Source: a virus
Reading direction: 5' to 3' (one strand)
Virus record (IMG/VR): IMGVR_UViG_3300043449_000441
Span: 1 to 40,470 of that record
Length of the DNA: 40,470 bases
Position 1 is the first letter of the stretch, and each line of letters begins with the position of its first letter. Positions 17,181-23,910 of this stretch are shown here, one piece after another. The position numbers and the translations under genes are program-made. The notes under the pieces are model-generated. The model was not told the DNA's origin, made no database searches, and saw nothing but the letters and a program-made list of their open reading frames with translations.

Positions 17181-17192
17181 GATTGCCCCCTA

Positions 17193-17624
17193 TTAAGCGA
17201 TACGGATAACAGCGTTAGTTGCATCCGCAACTGGGAACGAAACGGTAAACGTACCAGCTACAACAGTTTTATCTGAACCAAAGTCGAAGACAGCCACCGC
17301 TTTATTGGACTGGCTGCTGTTGTATATCAACGCGCCACGGCAAGTAAATGATGCCGAAGTCCATGTAGTATTGTTAAACGAAATAAATGCAGTAGTGCCG
17401 CCTGATGTCGGCGACTGCGATACGGTCAGCGTATTACCTCCAGCCGTGTACCCGGTACCACTAATTTCGTTAGTTGCACTGTAAGCTGTGGTGGTTGGGC
17501 CAAGCGTAGCGGACGAGGTGTAGAGCGCCATTTTAAACGTGTCGCCGGTGCCCGCCGTGAAATCCATAGTGCCGCTAAGGAGGTCAACCTTAAAGCTTGT
17601 GCAGAGTGATTGTGTAATTGCCAT
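17193..17624 (-). CDS. Conserved virion-associated beta protein, 143 aa
   Basis: A compact beta-rich protein with phrases conserved in aquatic phages: FKVDLLSGTMDF near residue 11, TFKMALYTSSATL, and a C-terminal FTVSFPVADATNAVIRIA. No signal peptide or catalytic residues are seen. It lies between the adaptor gene and the 480-aa fibre gene. It probably decorates the virion or sits at the tail neck; function is not established. Confidence 0.7.
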   Translation of the reverse strand: MAITQSLCTSFKVDLLSGTMDFTAGTGDTFKMALYTSSATLGPTTTAYSATNEISGTGYTAGGNTLTVSQSPTSGGTTAFISFNNTTWTSASFTCRGALIYNSSQSNKAVAVFDFGSDKTVVAGTFTVSFPVADATNAVIRIA

Positions 17625-17642
17625 TTAGAACTCCTAATTAAA

Positions 17643-18371
17643 TTACGCCGTTGGCACCCGTGGTTGTCCAGAACGGTACGAGTCTTGACGTTCTTTGCCG
17701 TCAGTCAATTGCTTGTACAACATTAACGCTTCGTCATACCGCGATTTGTAGAACATGACCAAATCTTGTTCGCCCTTCATGAACATGATGGCTTCCATCA
17801 ACGCGCCGTACAACAATACTGTGTCGAAATTATTGCCAAGCCATGACGTACCAGCAGTAACAATCGACTCTGGGTAACGGAAGTAATGCAGTTCAACCCG
17901 ATAGTTTTCGTCAGGTGTAGGCGCAACAATCATTGTGTAATTTGTATTTGGCAGTGGTACATTAGGCCCAACATTAGGACCAAACAACGCGTAATACAGC
18001 GGTACATCCTCGTAAGTCGGATCAGGGTATGACTGCCGAATAAAGCTAACATCTTTGTTGAGCAAGAACTCCTGCGGACTATCTTCCCCCGCTGCCGTGT
18101 CAGTCAGCACTGCCAACGAATACACCGCCAGAAAATCTGGCGGCAAGTTCAAATATTTATTGCCCTGACTCAAGTCGCCGTAAACATTGTGCTTCAGGAT
18201 AGGCGGATTGCCAGAGTTATAAATACGCTGCTCTGCTTGTCTGATGAACGTATTGACCTGCTCATTACTAGGCACCACAACAGCGCCGCCGTTCGACGCC
18301 GTAAAGGACGACGCTGCGAAATCGTTTTCGCAGTAAGACTTAATAGTATTGAACAGTTCCGTGTAATTCAT
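17643..18371 (-). CDS. Tail adaptor protein (phage adaptor-type)
   Basis: 242 aa. The helical N-terminus (YTELFNTIKSYCENDF, then VNTFIRQAEQRIYN) and the sequence LNLPPDFLAVYSLAV, followed by VELHYFRYPESI and a C-terminal helix ending with LVMFYKSRYDEALMLYKQ, match the adaptor proteins that sit beneath the portal in short-tailed phages. The SY-C-(D/N)-F and R-A-E-x-RI-x pattern is the family landmark. It would link portal to nozzle together with the 246-aa protein at 19214-19954. Confidence 0.75.
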   Translation of the reverse strand: MNYTELFNTIKSYCENDFAASSFTASNGGAVVVPSNEQVNTFIRQAEQRIYNSGNPPILKHNVYGDLSQGNKYLNLPPDFLAVYSLAVLTDTAAGEDSPQEFLLNKDVSFIRQSYPDPTYEDVPLYYALFGPNVGPNVPLPNTNYTMIVAPTPDENYRVELHYFRYPESIVTAGTSWLGNNFDTVLLYGALMEAIMFMKGEQDLVMFYKSRYDEALMLYKQLTDGKERQDSYRSGQPRVPTA

Positions 18372-18373
18372 AA

Positions 18374-18631
18374 TTAACCCATTGGACCACGAGCCATCGT
18401 ACCTTTAGTTGCCGCGCCAGTACCACGAATTTTGATACCAGTTGTCTTTGGCTCTTTGTAGTTACCTTTACTAAGAACCCCACCTGCGATGTTCATCTCG
18501 TTCATGCAAGCTGTACCTGTCTTCTCAGGCACAACTGCTTTAGTCTTTTTACCGTCCATAGTATGTGGCTCCGCGTAAATGGCAGCTTGGCCTATTTCCT
18601 TGCCACCCACCTTTTGTGAATATTTAGCCAT
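18374..18631 (-). CDS. Small Lys/Gly-rich phage protein, 85 aa
   Basis: Starts MAKYSQKVGGKEIGQAAIYA and ends GIKIRGTGAATKGTMARGPM plus G. The C-terminal GIKIRGTGAATKG block resembles the GIAxRGKT tag of its neighbours further right and recurs in aquatic phage proteins. There are no hydrophobic segments; basic and probably disordered. It overlaps the 53-aa gene by one base (TAATG). Function unknown; a packaged or ejected small protein is my inference. Confidence 0.7.
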   Translation of the reverse strand: MAKYSQKVGGKEIGQAAIYAEPHTMDGKKTKAVVPEKTGTACMNEMNIAGGVLSKGNYKEPKTTGIKIRGTGAATKGTMARGPMG

Positions 18632-18792
18632 TATCGGCCCCGACCACCGCTGCGCTGATTCATGGCACGAGCCATATTACGGCCCATTTTTTTCATCGCC
18701 ATGCCAGTCACGCCGCCTTTAGCCATACCCTTGTGCATCCGCTTCTCATGCGCCTTGACTTCCGCCTTGGCTACTTTCTTCATGCTGTCCAT
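18631..18792 (-). CDS. Small basic Met/Lys-rich protein, 53 aa
   Basis: ATG 18792 is preceded by GGAGCAATT, and the frame ends TAA at 18631-18633, overlapping the next start as TAATG. The product begins MDSMKKVAKAEVKAHEKRMH, contains KGMAKGGVTG, and ends QRSGGRGR; it is about a third Lys/Arg. The KGG motif matches the GG motif of its small neighbours. Short length is normal for this gene type in such phages. Nucleic-acid or capsid-interior binding is likely from charge only. Confidence 0.75.
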   Translation of the reverse strand: MDSMKKVAKAEVKAHEKRMHKGMAKGGVTGMAMKKMGRNMARAMNQRSGGRGR

Positions 18793-18800
18793 AATTGCTC

Positions 18801-19214
18801 CTACGTAATTACCACCGTTAAACTGCCTACTTGACCAACGCCAATTAAATCATTTGGGGTTAGCCCAGTATCATCGGCCCTTGAACCCCCTATAGGATTC
18901 CACCCCCACTGATATATCCTACTACCGCCTGACGGATCACCAAAGTCTGTATTTAACGTCAACTGTAGCCCCGTATAACCGGCTTGTACATAGCTGTTAT
19001 CAGGGCGCGGTTCCCGTACTGCTTGTGGGTCCTGCACTGGATACATTCCTAATTGCAATTGCGGCTGATCCGGTTCCCAACAAGTTTTACAAACTTTAAT
19101 CGATACCTGCTTAGTCTTGATCGTCAGCTTCTTTAGTTCTTTTAACTTGTAGCGAAACCCGCAGCGGTCACATTCCGCAATCGAGTTTTTCGCACTAGAA
19201 AATCTGTTGCCCAT
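18801..19214 (-). CDS. Zinc-ribbon phage protein adjacent to adaptor, 137 aa
   Basis: The N-terminal half has two zinc knuckles, ECDRCGF and VCKTCWE, separated by a Lys-rich helix/strand (KELKKLTIKTKQVSIK), like a treble-clef or ribbon. After EPDQPQL comes a Pro/Gln linker and a beta-rich C-terminus with TPNDLIGVGQVGSLTV. It overlaps the adaptor gene by one base. This layout is common in aquatic podoviruses, next to head-tail connector genes. A connector or minor structural role is inferred. Confidence 0.7.
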   Translation of the reverse strand: MGNRFSSAKNSIAECDRCGFRYKLKELKKLTIKTKQVSIKVCKTCWEPDQPQLQLGMYPVQDPQAVREPRPDNSYVQAGYTGLQLTLNTDFGDPSGGSRIYQWGWNPIGGSRADDTGLTPNDLIGVGQVGSLTVVIT

Positions 19215-19954
19215 TAGAAAAACATTTCACGTGGAACAAGCCGGTCAGCCGCCTTCTCGCGGTCTTCACCAGCAGCTAAATCCCATGCTTCATCGTACAT
19301 TGCCTTCAACGCTTGTGACCTAACCGGATCGGCATTCGGCAACTTAATCGATAACATAAAAGCCAGCCCCGCCACTAAGCAGTTCTGGAATCGAAACGGA
19401 ATATCTGGCACGTTTATACCATTGCCCGCGTCATAAATACGCTTCATGCGCCAATAGTAAAACACGTAATAGGGGTTCAAAGTAGTGCCCTGATCCGGCG
19501 CGGGCCACACATTAATCTGTGGGTTAGCCGAAGTCGCGCCAATTAAATTTGTTGTCTGTCCACTTTGCCGATTAATCCACACTTGAATAGGACGACCTTG
19601 TGCCAACTTGTTCGGAATAGTCGAGTAAGTTGAGACCGAAATACGGGTGATGTTCAAATCAGTCTGGTTAGGACCCTGTCCGGAATCAGTGCGAATAACA
19701 TGTTCCAGAAGATCAACGGTATCATTAGGTAGATCATAGGTAGTTACCCCCTGCGCCAAGTTAATCGAGCCTTGCTCAATAGTCCACAAGTTCACGCCAC
19801 GGTTAGCCCACTCCCCCAGCAGGAAATTCAGGCTGCGTCGCGCCGTACGGAAGTCATAACCCGTACGCATCTCTTGCCCACAACGCTCAAACGCCTCTTC
19901 GAATATCTCGTTGAGGTCTGGGTTAAACGTCGATACTGAGGTAGTGAATGCCAT
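19214..19954 (-). CDS. P22 gp4-like tail accessory / head-tail adaptor protein
   Basis: 246 aa. The start FNPDLNEIFEEAFERCGQEM and the helix YDFRTARRSLNFLLGEWANR, with W-x4-Q-x4-L and TTYDLPNDTVDLLEHVIR, fit the P22 tail accessory factor family. A PYYVFYYWRMKRIYDAGN segment and a C-terminal helix (LKAMYDEAWDLAAGEDRE) complete it. In P22 gp4 seals the portal and nucleates tail assembly; a peptidoglycan-hydrolase activity is known there but I see no basis to claim it here. GAGGG precedes the ATG. Confidence 0.75.
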   Translation of the reverse strand: MAFTTSVSTFNPDLNEIFEEAFERCGQEMRTGYDFRTARRSLNFLLGEWANRGVNLWTIEQGSINLAQGVTTYDLPNDTVDLLEHVIRTDSGQGPNQTDLNITRISVSTYSTIPNKLAQGRPIQVWINRQSGQTTNLIGATSANPQINVWPAPDQGTTLNPYYVFYYWRMKRIYDAGNGINVPDIPFRFQNCLVAGLAFMLSIKLPNADPVRSQALKAMYDEAWDLAAGEDREKAADRLVPREMFF

Positions 19955-20395
19955 TTAAGCCCTCGTTTTCCCACGCATTGCAATCCCATCTGCACGTTGC
20001 GAGGCTGTGCGCACTTTGCCGCCTTTTTTGTATATTAGCGCTTGCGGGTTCATTTGGCGTAGCAAACTGCCACCGCCACCGCCACGGCCCCCACCGCCAC
20101 CGCCACCGCCACCGCCACCGCCACCGCCACCACGACCAAGACGTTCTTGGCGCTTTTGTTCATCGGCTTTGAGCATGTCGTCAATACCAAGAAAATTTAT
20201 TCTTGCATTGGTGGCTTTTCTTGCTTCATCATGCCTTTTTGCCCACTCTTTGGCTTCTTGCGTTTCTTCCCGTAAAGCGGCAGACACTCTCTTAAATTTT
20301 TCACTGCCCGGCTCTCCCGGATCAGCCTTCTTAACATTTTTCTTTGGTGTGGGTATGTTTTCCCAATCCAACCCTAAAAAATTTTTATCAGCCAT
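19955..20395 (-). CDS. Tagged small basic protein with poly-Gly linker, 146 aa
   Basis: A helical charged N-terminal half (PGSEKFKRVSAALREETQEA) is joined by a run of about 21 glycines broken by one Arg to a short C-terminal piece with YKKGGKVRTASQRADGIAMR followed by GKTRA. The last 15 residues are the tag shared with four neighbours. The DNA of the stop end (19955-19975) is identical to that at 22500-22520. It overlaps the upstream gene as TAATG. Function unknown; basic and flexible, suited to packaging inside the virion. Confidence 0.7.
   Translation of the reverse strand: MADKNFLGLDWENIPTPKKNVKKADPGEPGSEKFKRVSAALREETQEAKEWAKRHDEARKATNARINFLGIDDMLKADEQKRQERLGRGGGGGGGGGGGGGGGRGGGGGSLLRQMNPQALIYKKGGKVRTASQRADGIAMRGKTRA
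20070..20132 (-). repeat. CCGCCA hexanucleotide tandem repeat coding for poly-glycine
   Basis: On the plus strand CCACCG units are repeated about three times at 20070-20085 and about seven times at 20091-20132, separated by a GGCCCC variant. The minus strand reads GGN codons. Slippage by a six-base unit would alter the glycine linker by two residues without changing frame. Confidence 0.9.
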
Positions 20396-20628
20396 TATCT
20401 AAACCCCGCTGTCTTCTTTGCAATGCCTTTAGGCTGCGCTACGAACTGCTTTCCTGCTTTCTTACCCGCCCGCTTGGCCTTGGTTGTCGCCGCATACTCA
20501 GCAGGACTCAACGCCTTAATCGCCTTCTCCGGCAGGTACCGCTCACCGGTTTTACTGGAGGGTTTACCGGACTTAGTCCGCCATTTCTGGTCTCCCCAGT
20601 TTTTTAGCGATTGCTGTGGCGCTTTCAA
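20395..20628 (-). CDS. Small very basic protein, 77 aa
   Basis: Rich in Lys/Ala/Gly with no hydrophobic segment. Starts MKAPQQSLKNWGDQKWRTKS, includes ERYLPEKAIKALSPAEYAAT and ends KGIAKKTAGFR. The segment LPEKAIKALSPAEYAATTKAK recalls a short helical conserved phage peptide. Its end KGIAKKTAG is a reduced version of the neighbours' GIAxRGKT tag. Overlaps flanking genes by four and one bases. Function unknown; DNA-binding or capsid-interior protein by charge. Confidence 0.65.
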   Translation of the reverse strand: MKAPQQSLKNWGDQKWRTKSGKPSSKTGERYLPEKAIKALSPAEYAATTKAKRAGKKAGKQFVAQPKGIAKKTAGFR

Positions 20629-20900
20629 TCTCGGTATCCTCCACCTGCGGCTTTATACTTCTTAGCCACAAGCTGCGCTTTGCGGGCAGACCACTGACCT
20701 GCGCCCGTGCCATGAGTTGCTGCGGACTTTACCTGCGACACAATCTTCTTACGTAGACCGGGCTTGGTGTAGTTACCAGCAGCATTGACCTTGCCGCCTT
20801 CAGCGTACTGCGTAAAGTCGGTGTCATCCCGACGGGCTTTCTTTTTCCCGCCGGGCATCTTGGAAGGGTTGATTGCACCCATACCACGCGAGGCCATCAT
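20625..20900 (-). CDS. Small basic GG-motif protein, 91 aa
   Basis: Starts with two Met codons (20900 or 20897). Contains NPSKMPGGKKKARRDD, then YAEGGKVNAAGNYTKPGLRK and KIVSQVKSAATHGTGAGQWS, ending KKYKAAGGGYRD. The segment from NYTKPGLRK to GQWSARKAQLVAKKYK recurs in many aquatic phages. Strongly cationic, no membrane segment. Its GG motif (AEGGKV) is shared with the tagged neighbours, but the C-terminal tag is absent. Likely a DNA-associated virion component; not proven. Confidence 0.7.
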   Translation of the reverse strand: MMASRGMGAINPSKMPGGKKKARRDDTDFTQYAEGGKVNAAGNYTKPGLRKKIVSQVKSAATHGTGAGQWSARKAQLVAKKYKAAGGGYRD

Positions 20901-21301
20901 CAGATCATCCTACCTTTCGTCTTACCTTTTTGGGCAATACCATCAGCACGAGAAGAGGCCGAAGACACTTTACCGCCTTTTTTCATGCCTTCAGTGTGTG
21001 CAAACCCAGACCGCGTAGTTATAGGATTACCACTACTATCTATCATAGGAATTTTACGGCGACCTGTGTTTTTAAGGTTCAACTCTTCACTTGCGGCTTT
21101 CCGTCTTGCTTCGCTTAATTCTTCGGGCGACGCTTTACGGTTTTTAGCCACAAACGAATCCAACTCTTCGCGTCTTTTTGCCCGCCTTGCAGCTACTTCT
21201 TTTTGCTCAGGCAATTCAGCGTAGTCCTTGTCTGCTTTATTTTTAAAAGCAGCCACACCTCCAGCCAAAGCAGCAAGTGCTAAAAGGTCTTCGTTTCTCA
21301 T
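20900..21301 (-). CDS. Tagged basic protein with short N-terminal hydrophobic helix, 133 aa
   Basis: The N-terminus (RNEDLLALAALAGGVAAF) could be a short membrane-active helix. The middle is a charged, disordered or coiled segment (EKEVAARRAKRREELDSF-like). The C-terminus is GMKKGGKVSSASSRADGIAQ followed by KGKTKGRMI, the cluster's tag with a KGRMI extension also found at the end of the 261-aa protein. It shares one base with the next start. Function unknown. Confidence 0.7.
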   Translation of the reverse strand: MRNEDLLALAALAGGVAAFKNKADKDYAELPEQKEVAARRAKRREELDSFVAKNRKASPEELSEARRKAASEELNLKNTGRRKIPMIDSSGNPITTRSGFAHTEGMKKGGKVSSASSRADGIAQKGKTKGRMI

Positions 21302-21313
21302 GCCTGCCTCCTA

Positions 21314-21712
21314 TTAGCAGTAGCCGCCTTTTTTCATACCTTTAGCGCCAGCCATAACGATTTGCTTGCCTTTGGTCTTGCCTTTGGCAGCGATACCGTC
21401 TTTGCTAGGAGCCGCAGTACGAACCGAACCCATCTTGGATGGGGCAACCATACCGCCTTTAGCGTACTTCGCCATGCTGCCTTTTTTCATACCAGCCTCC
21501 GCCATTTCATGCTTAACCATCGATTTAGGAGCACCCTTCTTTTTCATGAAGTCGACTTCCTTCTTAACCATCTTCTTTGACTCAGCCATACCGCCTCCTG
21601 ATTTAGTGAACTCTTGTCCCACAGTTACAGGGACGCCGACTTTCTTTGCAAACTTTGGGTTGTTCGCCACAGCTTGCATGAACCTTTCCTGCTTGGCAGA
21701 TTTAGCTGGCAT
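21314..21712 (-). CDS. Tagged Lys/Met-rich protein, 132 aa
   Basis: Begins MPAKSAKQERFMQAVANNPK FAKKVG, a lead common in aquatic phage proteins. The middle has Lys-Met-rich helices (KKMVKKEVDFMKKKGAPKSM) followed by YAKGGMVAPSKMGSVRTAAP, then SKDGIAAKGKTKGK. The tag is therefore internal by about 20 residues and a KKGGYC end is added. The SKMGSV-[K/R]TA block is shared with the 303-aa protein. No enzymatic signature; probably a packaged virion protein. Confidence 0.7.
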   Translation of the reverse strand: MPAKSAKQERFMQAVANNPKFAKKVGVPVTVGQEFTKSGGGMAESKKMVKKEVDFMKKKGAPKSMVKHEMAEAGMKKGSMAKYAKGGMVAPSKMGSVRTAAPSKDGIAAKGKTKGKQIVMAGAKGMKKGGYC

Positions 21713-22497
21713 TAGATCATCCTGCCTTTCGTCTTGCCGCGCATAGCAATACCATCACCGCGAGATGAAGCCATACCACCCTTCTTGAGACCGCCTTGGT
21801 CTTTCAGACGAGTCTTTTCGCCTTTGTCATACGCTTCACGCTCTTTGCGATTACGGATGTCCTGTTCCTGATTCTTGCGCTCGTTTTGGAGCGACTCAAG
21901 CACAGTTTGCGAAGGTGCGTCTGGGTCTACCTTGGTCCTATCGGGTAATTTTGTAGCGGTCGACCTGACAGAGCCAGAAGGTTTCTGATTACCCCTAGCC
22001 GGAATATTCTCGTACATACCACCGCCAGCAAACTTCTTAACTTTGCCGCCTTTTTTATAATACCGCCCGCCTTCACCTTCCCAAGTAGCTTCACCGGGTC
22101 CTAAATCTTTTATGCGGGGGGATGCCTTGTATTCCTTACCTTTATTCAGTTCACGTTCCGCGCGGGCGCGCTCTGCACCGCGTAGGCCGCTTAGAACAGC
22201 CATCGCGCCAAGACCTAGACCAGCGCCAGCAAGACTAGCGGCAGTGCCGCGAGACCGCTTGTCTTCTTTCTTCTCTTCCTTGGGTACGGACTTCTGACGT
22301 GTGCCAGCTTCAATCGTAGGGTCTTCTCTAACCTTACCCTGCTTTGGCTCGTCTTCGCCTTTTAGCTTGGTACCGTACTTTTTGCCGTTCCACTCAAAAG
22401 TTTTCTGGCCTTCTTTACGAGCATCAGCGAACGCTTCCTTGAAGGTTGCGCCAGTGGCGGAGTCGTAGTAAATCTTGTCTTTAGATTTGTAAGACAT
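21712..22497 (-). CDS. Tagged basic protein with central hydrophobic stretch, 261 aa
   Basis: The N-terminus YKSKDKIYYDSATGATFKEA and the phrase FEWNGKKYGTKLKGEDEPKQ look like a small conserved domain. The hydrophobic AASLAGAGLGLGAMAVLSGL at about residues 87-106 may be membrane-active. Then comes YYKKGGKVKKFAGGGMYENI, a charged linker, and the C-terminal tag SSRGDGIAMRGKTKGRMI. The start overlaps nothing and the stop shares one base with the next gene. Virion packaging and ejection are inferred. Confidence 0.7.
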   Translation of the reverse strand: MSYKSKDKIYYDSATGATFKEAFADARKEGQKTFEWNGKKYGTKLKGEDEPKQGKVREDPTIEAGTRQKSVPKEEKKEDKRSRGTAASLAGAGLGLGAMAVLSGLRGAERARAERELNKGKEYKASPRIKDLGPGEATWEGEGGRYYKKGGKVKKFAGGGMYENIPARGNQKPSGSVRSTATKLPDRTKVDPDAPSQTVLESLQNERKNQEQDIRNRKEREAYDKGEKTRLKDQGGLKKGGMASSRGDGIAMRGKTKGRMI

Positions 22498-22499
22498 AA

Positions 22500-23411
22500 T
22501 TAAGCCCTCGTTTTCCCACGAATTGCAATACCGTCAGCACGGGATGAAGCAGAACGCATAGCGGGTTTAGCTGTCTTAACTGAACCCATCTTGGACGCTT
22601 TGATCGCGCCACCTGCCGCGTATTTCTTTACCATGCCACCTTTCTTGATGCCGTAGCCTTGTTTTTTAGCAAGTTCTTCTTTGCGGCGTCTTTCTACTTC
22701 TCTTGCACCTTCTGCCATCCTTTGTTCAGGAGTACGAACGGTGCTTCTGTTTCTGTTCTCTATGGTGCCTTCGATTGCTTTTTTAGCACGTTGCACAGCC
22801 GGAGATGGCTCCAACGTAGCTTTGGTTTTTCTTGGGTCACCGGGCGTAGTTATACCCGTGCCACTAAGCCCTGCTCTTTTCTGTAAAAACTTTCGATGTT
22901 CTGCTGCTTTAACAGAGGGGAGATTAACTGGATAAGGCTTTAAATTACCTTCACCTACAGTTATAGATTGACCGGGTTTTAAATCTGGCGGGCCACCTGT
23001 TATGGATTTTGCCGCTGACGTAGTAGTTGAGGCTGCGGCTTTTTTATCTTTCTTTATCACAGGAGCAGGGGCAGGGGCAGCAGATTTATACTCACTAGGA
23101 CTAGCGCCGCTTGTGCCGTCTTCTGTCTCGTATGGAAACTTACCCCGCTTAGAAAGCTCTTTAGCTTCAACTTTGTCAGAAGTTTCGTCTTTACTTGTAT
23201 TAGATGACTTCTGCGCTTTCGTAACCTCTTCGTCTATTCTTGGCTTTGGAGTAGTCTCACCACTACCTTCATTTTTTGTAGAAGTGTCTTTTTTCTTGTC
23301 GTCTTGACTGCCCATATACTTATCGTACAGAGCTTTGCCCAACAGAGCTGCGCCAACACCAGTAAGGATGTCACCGCCGCGACCAAATTTTTTGACTTTT
23401 TTGGTAGCCAT
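22500..23411 (-). CDS. Largest tagged basic protein of the cluster, 303 aa
   Basis: The N-terminus MATKKVKKFGRGGDILTGVG plus AALLGKALYDKYM has a short apolar helix. A long Ser/Thr/Lys/Pro-rich disordered region follows, then a Lys/Arg-rich helix (EQRMAEGAREVERRRKEELA). The end is KYAAGGAIKASKMGSVKTAK, then PAMRSASSRADGIAIRGKTR plus A. GGAGTAAAT precedes ATG 23411, which overlaps the preceding stop as TAATG. The 3' end is near-identical in DNA to that of the gene at 19955. Function unknown. Confidence 0.7.
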   Translation of the reverse strand: MATKKVKKFGRGGDILTGVGAALLGKALYDKYMGSQDDKKKDTSTKNEGSGETTPKPRIDEEVTKAQKSSNTSKDETSDKVEAKELSKRGKFPYETEDGTSGASPSEYKSAAPAPAPVIKKDKKAAASTTTSAAKSITGGPPDLKPGQSITVGEGNLKPYPVNLPSVKAAEHRKFLQKRAGLSGTGITTPGDPRKTKATLEPSPAVQRAKKAIEGTIENRNRSTVRTPEQRMAEGAREVERRRKEELAKKQGYGIKKGGMVKKYAAGGAIKASKMGSVKTAKPAMRSASSRADGIAIRGKTRA

Positions 23412-23653
23412 TATTTACTCCAAAGTTTAATTACGCTTTCAGCAATTATAGTCAATACACCACCCGCACCTGCGGCAGCAGCCAATAAACGCCAGCCGCC
23501 TTTAGCCTCAGACAGAGTTGTCTGAATACTTTGTATGGCCTTCTTTATTTCTTCCATATCTTGGACGAGCTTGTCCATATCCTTCTGCAAATGCTCTATG
23601 TCATTTGCATGGGTAGCTAGTTCCCGCGCTGTTTCAATTTCAGGAGTTGCCAT
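23411..23653 (-). CDS. Coiled-coil protein with C-terminal membrane helix (XhlA-like topology)
   Basis: ATG 23653 with GGAAG upstream is chosen over a longer frame that overlaps the previous gene; this gives 80 aa. Residues of about 5-48 form a coiled coil (ELATHANDIEHLQKDMDKLV). A Gly/Ala-rich transmembrane helix follows (LLAAAAGAGGVLTIIAESVI), then a short KLWSK tail. The arrangement matches haemolysin XhlA-type or minor holin-associated proteins, but it is far from the lysis genes at 14.7-13.2 kb, so an ejection or membrane-docking function is also possible. Confidence 0.65.
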   Translation of the reverse strand: MATPEIETARELATHANDIEHLQKDMDKLVQDMEEIKKAIQSIQTTLSEAKGGWRLLAAAAGAGGVLTIIAESVIKLWSK

Positions 23654-23655
23654 GT

Positions 23656-23910
23656 TCAACACTTCCAAGCTCTCAAAGATTTATTAATACGGCTATTTGG
23701 ATCATTAGCAGTCTTCGAAGAAGTCAGCTTCTTTTTCATCCCAGACATCCGGGCGCAGAATGACTTCTTCCTAGCCCCACCTTCTGGCTGCGGTGCTTTC
23801 AGACCGGGTTTCCCCGGATTCGCTGCGTTATACGAAGCCCGTCCTTTGGCGTTCAAACCGCCCTTTTCGGACTTGCCTTCTTTGCGCTGCCATGCTGGAG
23901 TCTTAGCCAT
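23656..23910 (-). CDS. Conserved TPAWQRKEGK-type small phage protein, 84 aa
   Basis: Starts MAKTPAWQRKEGKSEKGGLN and ends with KSFCARMSGMKKKL through RINKSLRAWKC. This pattern is one I know from many marine and freshwater phages as a domain of unknown function (I believe DUF6321, unchecked). Basic, with two conserved Cys. Just downstream of the long fibre gene and upstream of the tagged cluster. Function is unknown. Confidence 0.75.
   Translation of the reverse strand: MAKTPAWQRKEGKSEKGGLNAKGRASYNAANPGKPGLKAPQPEGGARKKSFCARMSGMKKKLTSSKTANDPNSRINKSLRAWKC

Noticed and set aside
20070-20132. CRISPR or regulatory repeat
   Set aside because: It is a coding hexanucleotide repeat for glycine in a long frame, with no spacers.
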